This document shows positions 37,000-43,972 of a stretch of 64,000 bases of DNA, one piece after another (position 1 is the first letter of the stretch; each line of letters begins with the position of its first letter). A program made the position numbers and the translations under genes. Source of the stretch: Bin5 sp963662575 (lineage in GTDB: Bacteria; Chloroflexota; Anaerolineae; Caldilineales; Caldilineaceae); the NCBI GenBank assembly GCA_963662575.1, contig OY759723.1:558001-622000 (forward strand). The letters are read 5' to 3'. The notes beneath the pieces are model-generated. The model saw only the letters and a program-made list of their open reading frames with translations. It was not told where the DNA came from and made no database searches.

Positions 37000-37725
37000 T
37001 TACGCCTGATGGAGACCACATTCGAGTTTGGACAGCCCGACCCAACGGCCGGCGCGCAGGTCATCGCCGGGCTGGACGGCCTGGGTGCAGGGCCAGCAAC
37101 CGATGCTGGGATAGTTCTGCTCGTGCAGTTCGTTGTAGGGGACGTTGTGGCAGCGGATGTATGCCCAAACGTCGGCTTCGCTCCACTTTACCAGAGGAGA
37201 AATCTTGACGACACCGTACTTGTCATTCCAGCGCAGAACCGGTGTGCCGGCACGGGTCGGCGACTGGTCGCGACGCAGGGCCGATACCCAGGCGGTGCTG
37301 CCCTGGAGGGCGTTTGCCATCGGCACGACTTTGCGGATGTTACAGCATTTGTCCGGGTTGCTGCGGTAGAGGTCCGGACCGTGCGAGCGCTCCTGCTCGG
37401 CGACGCTCATATCCGGCGAAACGCGGCGGAAGGGGCGGTTGTAGTGGCGCTGGGCGCGGTCGATCAGGGCCAGGGATTCGGGGAAGAAGTAGTCGGTGTC
37501 GATGTAGAAGATGTCGACATCGGGGTTGATGCGCATGGCGATGTCGATCAGGGCCATGCCGCTGGCGCCGAAGGCTGAGCCGATCGAAAAGCCTTCACCG
37601 AACTGCTCCATGGCCCACGCCAGAATCTCCTCTGCGGATTTCTCTTCGAGGCGTTTGTTGAACTGGTTGATAGAGGCCAGTTGCCAGGTATCAAACGAGA
37701 ATGTTTCCTGCGCGAGTGCAATCAC
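37000..37725 (-). CDS. cysH: Assimilatory adenylylsulfate (APS) reductase
   Basis: A 241-residue CysH. It carries KCCNIRK (Cys127/Cys128) and SIGCWPCT (Cys210/Cys213), the four [4Fe-4S] ligands that mark APS rather than PAPS use, and the catalytic Cys236 in ECGLH. The PP-loop is in FSIGSAFGASGMALIDI. It reduces activated sulfate to sulfite for cysteine synthesis. The frame opens at 37812, but the GTG at 37725 has AGAGGA at good spacing and starts at the natural domain edge. Its leader has a consensus promoter, a cysteine-rich leader ORF and a pairing that would hide this ribosome-binding site (see findings). Confidence 0.95.
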   Translation of the reverse strand: MIALAQETFSFDTWQLASINQFNKRLEEKSAEEILAWAMEQFGEGFSIGSAFGASGMALIDIAMRINPDVDIFYIDTDYFFPESLALIDRAQRHYNRPFRRVSPDMSVAEQERSHGPDLYRSNPDKCCNIRKVVPMANALQGSTAWVSALRRDQSPTRAGTPVLRWNDKYGVVKISPLVKWSEADVWAYIRCHNVPYNELHEQNYPSIGCWPCTQAVQPGDDLRAGRWVGLSKLECGLHQA

Positions 37726-37738
37726 AGTTAATTCCTCT
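37726..37738 (-). promoter_or_regulatory. cysH ribosome-binding site and anti-arm B
   Basis: On the RNA strand this is AGAGGAATTAACT, directly before the GTG start. It contains the Shine-Dalgarno bases AGAGGA and is complementary to arm A at 37959-37970: nine continuous pairs, one bulged G, then three more pairs. Pairing would block ribosome access. Confidence 0.75.
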
Positions 37739-37891
37739 ATATCGTCGATCTGTAGCCTTGATGCTGGTCTGGGTGCGCTGGGACGGCAGAAGGATAGCGC
37801 AAGTGACAGCAAAGGGGCCGCGACAGCGGAGCTACGGATCTGGGATGTTTTCAGTTGTAGGAAAGAGTTAGCGGGCGCTCATCGCGGTTAA

Positions 37892-37936
37892 GTGCGTCTG
37901 AGATTTGGTAGCCCTGTCCACGCAGGGTTGACGCAC
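37892..37936 (-). promoter_or_regulatory. Hairpin in the cysH leader
   Basis: Outer arms GTGCGTC (RNA 37936-37930) and GACGCAC (37898-37892) pair over 7 bp; inner CCCTG/CAGGG pair over 5 bp around a CGTGGA loop. It lies between the leader ORF and cysH and may bring arms A and B closer together. Confidence 0.6.
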
Positions 37937-37964
37937 GTTTATGTTGGATGAGCCTGTCAGAGAA

Positions 37965-38117
37965 TTAACTACAAGTACAGGAGCAACAACAGGAGGAGGT
38001 GGTACACAAGCAGCTAGAGGAAGAGGAGGAGATGACAATCTTGCTAGTTTGGGAACGACGGGATTGTCTGCCGGGCGAGGCCGCCCGACCGGGTTGGTCA
38101 TACGTTAGAATACGCAT
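37965..38117 (-). CDS. Cysteine-rich leader peptide upstream of cysH (50 residues)
   Basis: A 50-codon ORF, ATG at 38117-38115 and TAA at 37967-37965, with AAGGAG nine bases before the start. The first 29 residues are Arg/Ser/Gln-rich; then six Ser residues (30-35) and CLCTTSSCCCSCTCS (36-50), with Cys at 36, 38, 43, 44, 45, 47 and 49. The last Cys codon is one codon before the stop region. Polycysteine leader ORFs act as cysteine-sensing attenuators of sulfur genes in mycobacteria. The stop codon lies inside arm A, complementary to the cysH ribosome-binding site. A modified-peptide precursor is the alternative, but no maturation gene is near. Confidence 0.8.
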   Translation of the reverse strand: MRILTYDQPGRAASPGRQSRRSQTSKIVISSSSSSCLCTTSSCCCSCTCS

Positions 38118-38257
38118 TTCCTTGTGCTCCTTCTCAGCCCGCTATGTCGGGGCATAGGTCAGGCTTTGGCAACTGCTTGCAAACTGATGAAGCGTTGGCA
38201 AGGTTTTTGGGAGATCCTGCCGGGCCGCTTCGCCCCACTTCTGTGAGGTTAGGGAAG

Positions 38258-38286
38258 AGTATACACAAGGGTTGGGGATGTGTCAA
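38258..38286 (-). promoter_or_regulatory. Consensus promoter of the cysH leader transcript
   Basis: On the minus strand TTGACA (38286-38281), exactly 17 bases, TATACT (38263-38258). The predicted start near 38251 gives a 5' leader of about 525 nt including the cysteine-rich ORF. Confidence 0.85.
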
Positions 38287-38657
38287 CTTCAGAAAAAGTA
38301 GGATCCGGGGTGACGTTGTCTGAACTGTGATTTGCGGGATTTCGGGGATTTTCAGGATGGGAGGGGCGCCGTTGGCACGATGGCGCTGGTCCGAGCCTTG
38401 CAGGAGAGATTGAGAGAGATTACAAGTGTTGGGAAGTTGTCTGAACTGGTGTTCGCCCGTTGCCGGATGTCCGAACTGCTGGACTCAGCAACGGGCGAAT
38501 CGAGGGATTTACGGACGGAAGAGACCAGGACCCGGGTGCGAGCAGATAATTGGTTTGGAAGTGGAGAGTGGTTGCGAAGCAGGCATGTTTGGGCGTTTCC
38601 GGGTTGTCCAGGCTCTGGGGCCCGTCTATATGAGAGTTGCGGCGAGTAGGATGGTTG
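38287..38657. other. Gene-free region with a 12-bp dyad and dispersed repeats
   Basis: Contains a copy of the 'TCTGAACTGTGATTT' repeat (38316-38361) and a perfect 12-bp inverted repeat TTCGCCCGTTGC (38452-38463)/GCAACGGGCGAA (38488-38499). The dyad may terminate the minus-strand small-protein genes above it, but it has no T-run. Confidence 0.5.
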
Positions 38658-38975
38658 TCATTGGTCGGTGGATTGCGGCGGCGGCAGGTGGTCGAAGAAG
38701 AAGATGTCGCGCAGGCAGTTTCCGCTGGGCTGGGGGGCTGTGCGCTGGTCATCTTGCGTGGGCCACCCGTGCCACCAGACGGCGATCTCGGGGGTTGGCT
38801 TTTGTGGCTGGAAGGTGCATGCGTGAACAATTCCTGGTGTGTCAAAGTAAGGACAGGGATAGAGTATCGGTTCTATGCCGACGAAAAGGACGTAGGTGAA
38901 GTACTTCCGTCCCAGTATTCCACCGAAGGTGAGGCTGAGCAGTATTGTCGCCAGGAGGACTCTAATTCTTGTCAT
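38658..38975 (-). CDS. Small exported protein, paralogue 1
   Basis: A 105-residue protein with an N-terminal hydrophobic signal or anchor (VLLATILLSLTFGGILG). The mature part shares a pattern with the next gene: EPILYPCPYFDTPG, a Cys, then W..GWP.QD and CLRDIFFFDHLP. The family is not recognised. The ATG overlaps the stop of the upstream paralogue (TAATG) and has GGGGAGA upstream. Tandem duplication and translational coupling are clear. Confidence 0.65.
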   Translation of the reverse strand: MTRIRVLLATILLSLTFGGILGRKYFTYVLFVGIEPILYPCPYFDTPGIVHACTFQPQKPTPEIAVWWHGWPTQDDQRTAPQPSGNCLRDIFFFDHLPPPQSTDQ

Positions 38976-39292
38976 TAGTTTTCTCCCCTCAGTGTTCCCA
39001 GTGGCAGTGGGTCATGGTAGAGAAAATCGAGTACGCAGCTCCTCTGGGGCTGGAAGTGAATATGGGTGGGGTCCATGGATGGCCAGGCATAGCGCAATAC
39101 GGGCAGATCGGGTTTGGGTTGGTTGTGTTCTTCCGAACATACACCTGCTTCGTCCGAGTAGGGGCAAGGGTAGACGATCGGTTCTGCGGCGGTGTACCAA
39201 AGGAAATTGAGAAGGTAGCTGGCAGCGCTGCCGACGCTTGTGCAGCCGATTACGAGCGCCATCAGTAGGGCAGCAAACTTGACTCTTGTCAC
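38975..39292 (-). CDS. Small exported protein, paralogue 2
   Basis: A protein of about 105 residues with a signal peptide-like start (VKFAALLMALVIGCTSVGSA). The mature part has EPIVYPCPYSDEAGVC, then LRYAWPSMDPTH, HFQPQRSC and LDFLYHDPLP, aligned in order with the downstream paralogue. Two GTG starts are possible (39298 and 39292); the second has AAGGAG at proper spacing. A Cys near residue 17 could act as a lipobox but lacks the usual preceding residues. Function unknown. Confidence 0.65.
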   Translation of the reverse strand: MTRVKFAALLMALVIGCTSVGSAASYLLNFLWYTAAEPIVYPCPYSDEAGVCSEEHNQPKPDLPVLRYAWPSMDPTHIHFQPQRSCVLDFLYHDPLPLGTLRGEN

Positions 39293-39959
39293 TTTCACTC
39301 CTTGTCATACGCGGGGGCCGGTCATGGTCGGGGACGTTCCCTGCCCCGCCTAAGATGCGCCCGTCCGTAGGCAACTCCAAGACATCCGGTGTGATGCAGA
39401 AAGGTTGTGTGTAGATCACCCGTTTCTGGCTTGGTGAAGGTGGGTTCTGACCGCGGGCTCGGCCGACCCAGGCAGGCTGCAGACATGCATACAGCTTAGC
39501 AGTTTTTGTTGGGGACAGGTTGGTTCAGAAGGACCGGTTTCGGGAGGCCTTGCTGCCGGTTTTGGGAGGGCAGATTTGGTAGGGGGACTGTCTGGACTGT
39601 GATTCTAGGGGGATTGAGGGGATGGGCTGTGATTATTGGCAGCGGGGCAAACAGCACTGTGAGGGTCCTTGTTGGTTGGTGAGAAGGGGAAGGTTGTCTG
39701 AACTGTGATTTTTGGGATTTGGGAGATGAGCAGGATTACTGCGCGTTAGCGATCTGACTGACTGTTTTGTTGAGGGAACAATCTCTGCAGAGGATTTGGT
39801 TTGCGACTGAGGACAGGTCAGGCGGTGAGAGGCGTTGGGGTCGAGAGCAGTGGGTTGCGGATGCGACTTCACGCAGCAGTTGATGGGATCGTCGTTTTGG
39901 CCAAGGGGGAATAAAAGTTCGCAGAGGGGACAGTCCTCCTTACTACTGCACCCGCCGGT
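39293..39959. other. Gene-free region with dispersed repeats
   Basis: No supported gene. Two copies of the 'TCTGAACTGTGATTT' repeat (39588-39633 and 39694-39737). The rest shows no clear structure. Confidence 0.5.
39588..39737. repeat. Two copies of the TCTGAACTGTGATTT dispersed repeat
   Basis: Degenerate unit of about 45 bases, roughly T-GTCTGAACTGTGATTT, GGGATT, GGGGAT, then GGCTGTGATT or CAGGATT. Other copies at 38316, 41965 and 53282, and partial ones at 38436 and 61716. Confidence 0.7.
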
Positions 39960-40175
39960 TCAGGCCAGCATCAGGCGCTCGCCCTTTGGTTCGGGGATTG
40001 AATCGCCAAACTCATGCGCGGTGTCGAGCCAGAGCGTAATCGCCTGATTGACGTTTTGCAGCGCAACTTCCTGCGTGGCTCCATGTGCCATGCAGCCAGG
40101 AAGCTCTGGCACTTCGGCTACGAAAGTATCGTCCGTATTGCTCCAGTAGATTATGATTTCATATTTGTACATCAT
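39960..40175 (-). CDS. hicB: HicB-like antitoxin
   Basis: A 71-residue HicB-type protein: YKYEIIIYWSNTDDTFVAEVPELPGCMAHGATQEVALQNVNQAITLWLD is the inactive RNase-H-like HicB fold. It has no added DNA-binding domain. It should bind and neutralise HicA. The ATG overlaps the hicA stop and follows GGAGGAAGA, so the pair is translationally coupled. Confidence 0.9.
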   Translation of the reverse strand: MMYKYEIIIYWSNTDDTFVAEVPELPGCMAHGATQEVALQNVNQAITLWLDTAHEFGDSIPEPKGERLMLA

Positions 40176-40423
40176 TCTTCCTCCAGATTGTACTTCAGGA
40201 TTACCTGGCGGACCTGTCGAACCTGGTAAGGTTTGGCGTGACTGCCATCGCGTTGCAGGTTCGGTCTTTCGACTACTCCTGCTTTGCGGAAAATGTGATG
40301 GCTTCCCCGCACTCGCTCGATGAACCCCAGCCTTAATAGCAGGGCGCGTAAATCGCTAAAGTGGATATTGGCATCCGAGCGGCCTTCGAGAATTCGTTGG
40401 CTAAGTCGAGATTGTCTACTCAA
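40172..40423 (-). CDS. hicA: HicA-like mRNA interferase toxin
   Basis: An 83-residue HicA with the dsRBD-like fold and the active-site His in VRGSHHIFRK; the start block LSQRILEGRSDANIHFSDLRALLLRLGF is typical of this HicA subtype. It cleaves mRNA when freed. The start appears to be TTG at 40423; no ATG is in frame upstream of the conserved part. It precedes hicB with a 4-base overlap. Confidence 0.9.
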   Translation of the reverse strand: MSRQSRLSQRILEGRSDANIHFSDLRALLLRLGFIERVRGSHHIFRKAGVVERPNLQRDGSHAKPYQVRQVRQVILKYNLEEE

Positions 40424-40623
40424 TTTCGTTGCGTGCAGGATGGTTGCGTTCTAGTCGATACATTAGGTACAAAGGTGATCTTTGTCAAACCGACGCTGCC
40501 CAGCCGAAATGGTTGGCCCCGAAAAAAGGACACGAGATGGAAAAACTTAGGTGCTTTTGGAGGAAAGTAGCAGACGCAGGGAAAGATCTCAAAAATTGGG
40601 GAGGATTGGGGCGGGTATGCAGA

Positions 40624-40824
40624 TCAAGCCGTGACTGGCTCCAGGGTGGAGAGGTTCAGGTTGGGGGAGCGTTTCGAGAGGTAAGGCATTTCGATGGCGA
40701 CGACCTGGTCGGCCTGGTTGTAGTCGAGGACGACGCCGGGCGCGACTTCTTCGGATTCGACGATGGCGGAATCATCAAGGCGGTGGTAAAGGGCGTCAGC
40801 TTCTTTGTCGATGTGTAGTTTCAT
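40624..40824 (-). CDS. DUF2283 family protein
   Basis: A 66-residue protein with the DUF2283 pattern: MKLHIDKEADALYHRLDDSAIVESEEVAPGVVLDYNQADQVVAIEMPYLS. These small proteins are frequent next to toxin-antitoxin genes and have no known function. The C-terminal residues after about 50 differ from the usual end. It stands alone between hicA and an unknown gene pair. Confidence 0.8.
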   Translation of the reverse strand: MKLHIDKEADALYHRLDDSAIVESEEVAPGVVLDYNQADQVVAIEMPYLSKRSPNLNLSTLEPVTA

Positions 40825-40873
40825 GGTTGTGCGAGTTGTCTTGGCGCTGGGTGCCGGCGCGAGTGCGCGTCGC

Positions 40874-41290
40874 TCAGACGCGGGCAGGATGGACGTCCTG
40901 TTGGTCGACCAGGGCCTTCAGTTCTACTGCTACGTCAAAATCATCAATTGTGTAGCCGCTGATCGAAGCGTGGGAGGGATCGTTTCTATGCGGACTTGAG
41001 AACACGTCCGGGGAACTGCCACCTCCTGCGATGACCGCTTCCTTTGCTGCTGCAACGCCGAATACGGCGAAGCGGCCGTTGGGTCGGAGGTTAATCTGGA
41101 TAACCTGCCGAATCTCCTGGATCGAGATTTCCCGATCCTCTCCGAAGTACTCTATCCAGTTTACTGACAGTGAAGGATCCCGCTCTCTAAGCTCAAAGGC
41201 CGCCACTTTGGGAAGACCATCGGTTCCCATAGCGCTCGGCTTGCAGTAGCGGGCAACGTGATCCTGATCGGGCAGTGGAGGCCCGCTCAT
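40874..41290 (-). CDS. Uncharacterised protein, second of an overlapping pair
   Basis: A 138-residue protein; I do not recognise it. Features: FELRERDPSLSVNWIEYFG, then EIRQVIQINLRPNGRFAVFGVAAAKEAV, and a late YTIDDFDVAVELKALVDQQDV. No membrane segment. Its ATG overlaps the stop of the upstream gene by four bases, so both are made together. The location between DUF2283/HicAB and repeats suggests an accessory, perhaps toxin-antitoxin-like, function (inference). Confidence 0.55.
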   Translation of the reverse strand: MSGPPLPDQDHVARYCKPSAMGTDGLPKVAAFELRERDPSLSVNWIEYFGEDREISIQEIRQVIQINLRPNGRFAVFGVAAAKEAVIAGGGSSPDVFSSPHRNDPSHASISGYTIDDFDVAVELKALVDQQDVHPARV

Positions 41291-41772
41291 TGAACAGTCA
41301 AGCGGGAAATGAAGGTCTGAACTGCGGGGAGAATACTGGTCCTGGGTAGAATGCCGCTGGTTCGCAGTCGTTCTATGCCCTGGCCGGCTGGCCCGGAGGT
41401 TGCGGCGAACCGGATAAGGCCGGTGGGCAGAAACTTCATGGCGAGGATGCCGTCGCCGCGGCCCCAGTAACTCTCGTCTGAAGCGGCTGGCCTAACCCCA
41501 TTTGAGGGAATGCGCCACTCGGCCTCCACGAACCCTTCGGGGCCGGCGCCGATCTGCGGAACGGGAAGGCGGGCCTCATGTATGAAGAATTCGGCGAATG
41601 ATCGCAATGATTCGAGCGCCAGGTCCGGTTCTTCCGGATCCTCTTCGAGCAACTCTCTCAGTTGAGCGAGTCTAGCGGCCAATTCATTTAGACCGTGCGA
41701 TTTCAGTGCGTCCCAGATCTCTTTCTCTTCTGTACCTTCCATGATTGGGGATCGGGTCAGTTCAGTGGCCAT
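41287..41772 (-). CDS. Uncharacterised protein, first of an overlapping pair
   Basis: A 161-residue soluble protein; family not recognised. The N-terminal half is helical and acidic (EIWDALKSHGLNELAARLAQLRELLEEDPEEPD); the C-terminal half is beta-like with GDGILAMKFLPTGLIRFAATSGPAGQGIERL. An ATG at 41742 is an alternative start. It is coupled to the next gene by a 4-base overlap. Confidence 0.55.
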   Translation of the reverse strand: MATELTRSPIMEGTEEKEIWDALKSHGLNELAARLAQLRELLEEDPEEPDLALESLRSFAEFFIHEARLPVPQIGAGPEGFVEAEWRIPSNGVRPAASDESYWGRGDGILAMKFLPTGLIRFAATSGPAGQGIERLRTSGILPRTSILPAVQTFISRLTVQ

Positions 41773-42644
41773 AGTATTTTCTCGCGGCAGGGTCGCCGGA
41801 GCGTCTCTTGAAAGACAAACCTACTTGACGCCGTCCGACAGCCGTAGAGGCACGAATGAGCACTGCGAAATTCTACTCTGGTATTCGAACTATTGTCTCA
41901 TACTCTGTTGTGTTTGTGAACTTTGGAGTCTGGAAGGGATGCTGTTCAGCATCTTGGGCACACGTTGTCTGAACTGTGATTCTTGGGATTTTGGGGATGG
42001 ACTGTGACTTGCATTGCGGAGATGTTGGGCGCGGGCGGTGGGGAGGTTGTTAGGAGTGGGATTTGAGGCGAACCGGGGTAGGTGGGCACTGGTGTTTCTT
42101 GGCTATAGCTATAGCTATAGCTCTATCTCTCTCTACATGCTTGGATCAGTGCCTCATCGCTCACCTTATTTCATGGTCCAGGTTTAGGGCCACGCTTGGT
42201 ATATCAAAGGGAGTTTATTTCCAGTGTCATAGTGAATATTCGACCTGCCATATATATGTGGTTGGCCTTGGAAGCATTGACATTTCGTTTACGCCAGATC
42301 AAGACACTTCTCCGTCTCTTCCTTCTCATTCAAACAACCCTTTCTAGACCGCGCGCGGTGGCTTTCGCATTTCCACTGGCACTTCCGGCAACTCGTCGGC
42401 GTGGAAGAAGTTGCTGGCGATGAGTTTCTGGATGAGCTAGCCCCATGGGGGACAGAGCGCCACGGGCGATTAGATCGCGGAAGTCTTGTTCAAGGTGTCG
42501 GCGTGTTTAGGGTACAGCTTATCTTTCGTCAATCCATCACTTTGCGTGGGCCGGACCAAAACTTTCGGAATCTGCGGGCGCTTTGCTTGTGCTAAGGCGC
42601 TGTGCTATTGTGGGCCGAAATTCACCCACACAAAGGAAGGGATT
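41773..42644. other. Gene-free region with repeats
   Basis: No supported gene. It has one copy of the 'TCTGAACTGTGATTT' repeat (41965-42010), a hexanucleotide microsatellite GCTATA (42102-42122) followed by CT-rich sequence, and AT-rich DNA to 42350. The last 100 bases lead to the aldose epimerase-like gene. Confidence 0.5.
42102..42122. repeat. Hexanucleotide microsatellite GCTATA
   Basis: Three and a half copies of GCTATA, then CTCTATCTCTCTCT. Perfect within the run, hence probably recent. Confidence 0.8.
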
Positions 42645-43715
42645 ATGACTACACTATTCGGACGCGAGTATAGTCGGCGGGAGCTTTTGGACCGGGTTGG
42701 GGATATGTCCCAGTTGGCGGGGGCGCGGAAGGCGGAGCTGGTGGAGGGCATGGAGCGGGGGTCGGACCTGATCGAGGTGTTCAATGCTTCGGGGCTGTGC
42801 TTTTCGGTGGTGCCGGGGCGGGCGCTGGATATTGCGTCGGCTCACTATAAGGGGATGTCGCTGTGTTTTCGCAGCAGTACGGGGGACGTCGGGCCGGCTT
42901 TCTATGAGCCGCAGGGGAACGGCTGGCTGCGGGGCTTCTTTGGCGGTCTGACAGTGAGCTGCGGGATGACGTTTACGGGGCATCCGGAGGTGGATCCGGA
43001 GGAGGAGAATGAGGAGCTGGGGCTGCACGGGCGGCTGGCGTTTTTGCCGGCCAAGAATGTGGTGGCGAATGCGGGCTGGGAAGGGGAGCAGTATGTGGTG
43101 CGCATCCACGGGAAGATGCGGGAGGCGGTGGTTTTCGGGACGAACCTGGAGCTGACGCGGGAGATCTCGACGGTGCTGGGCGAGAAGTCGATCCGTATTT
43201 ATGACCGGATTGAGAATCTGAGCGTGGACCCGTCGCCGCTGATGTTTGTGTATCACTGCAATCCTGGTTTCCCGGTGCTGGATAGCGGGACGCGGCTGTT
43301 GATCAACAGCGAGAAGACGACCGAATGGCTGGAGGACAAGGAGGTCGGGCCGGAGGTGTACCAGGTGGCGAAGGGGCCGGGGGATGACGACGGCGACGAT
43401 GTTTTTGTGCACAGGCCGATCGCGGATGCGGATGGGAACGTGCATGTGGGGTTGGTCAATGATGGGTTGGGGCTGGGGCTGTATTGGAAGTTCCCGATCG
43501 CGGAGATCCCGCTGGTGAATCAGTGGCAGCATTTCCATCGCGGCACTTATGTGACGGGGGTGGAGCCGGGCAATGTGAGTATGCTGGGGCGGGCGTGGAA
43601 CCGCAGAGAGGGTTATCTGAACTACATTCAGCCAGGTGAGGTGCGGGAGTTTCATATGGAGATTGGAGTGCTGGATGGAGGGGAGGAGATTGGGGAGTTT
43701 GGACGGCAGTTTTGA
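42645..43715 (+). CDS. Aldose 1-epimerase family protein (DUF4432-like)
   Basis: A 356-residue galactose mutarotase-fold protein. Recognisable: FSVVPGRALDIASAHYKGMSL, PQGNGWLRGFFGGLTVSCGM, LHGRLAFLPAKNV, MFVYHCNPGFPVLD, and HRGTYVTGVEPGNVSMLGR. His in YHCNPGF and Glu in VEPGNV are likely catalytic. It interconverts sugar anomers or binds sugars. The frame runs back to 42486, but the ATG at 42645 has AAGGAAGGG and starts the conserved part. Confidence 0.87.
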   Translation: MTTLFGREYSRRELLDRVGDMSQLAGARKAELVEGMERGSDLIEVFNASGLCFSVVPGRALDIASAHYKGMSLCFRSSTGDVGPAFYEPQGNGWLRGFFGGLTVSCGMTFTGHPEVDPEEENEELGLHGRLAFLPAKNVVANAGWEGEQYVVRIHGKMREAVVFGTNLELTREISTVLGEKSIRIYDRIENLSVDPSPLMFVYHCNPGFPVLDSGTRLLINSEKTTEWLEDKEVGPEVYQVAKGPGDDDGDDVFVHRPIADADGNVHVGLVNDGLGLGLYWKFPIAEIPLVNQWQHFHRGTYVTGVEPGNVSMLGRAWNRREGYLNYIQPGEVREFHMEIGVLDGGEEIGEFGRQF

Positions 43716-43753
43716 GTAGTCAGTTTCTAATTTTTTGGTGGGCGGCGACGCTG

Positions 43754-43972
43754 GTGACATGTAAGGGATATACTGCTCGGATTGAGTATAGTGAGGACGA
43801 CGGCTGCTTTGTTGGTCATATTGCAGATATCAATGATATTGTCGGTTTTCACGGTGACTCCGTTGCAGAGTTGCGTGCTGCTTTTGAAGAAGCGGTCGAT
43901 GATTACTTTGAAACCTGCGAAAAACTAGATCGTACCGCAGAAAAGCCCTATTCCGGAGTGGTAAATCGTTAG
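43754..43972 (+). pseudogene. Truncated orphan HicB-family antitoxin
   Basis: Reads KGYTARIEYSEDDGCFVGH, then IADINDIVGFHGDSVAELRAAFEEAV and EKPYSG, the full HicB_1 core, but then stops after VVNR where homologues continue with a ribbon-helix-helix DNA-binding tail of about 40 residues. No HicA-like toxin is adjacent. No good start or ribosome-binding site is visible (GTG at 43754; TTG at 43712 lies in CAGT-type repeat). Probably a remnant. Confidence 0.65.

Noticed and set aside
37868..38101. 77-residue ORF on the minus strand overlapping the leader ORF
   Set aside because: It is in another frame, has no ribosome-binding site and Pro/Val-rich text that is the shadow of the Cys-coding frame.
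37965..38117. Ser/Thr/Cys-rich end of the cysH leader ORF as a thiopeptide or other modified-peptide precursor
   Set aside because: The core looks similar to thiopeptide cores, but no YcaO, dehydratase or other maturation gene is within the window, and the neighbour is a sulfur-assimilation gene with matching regulatory pairing.
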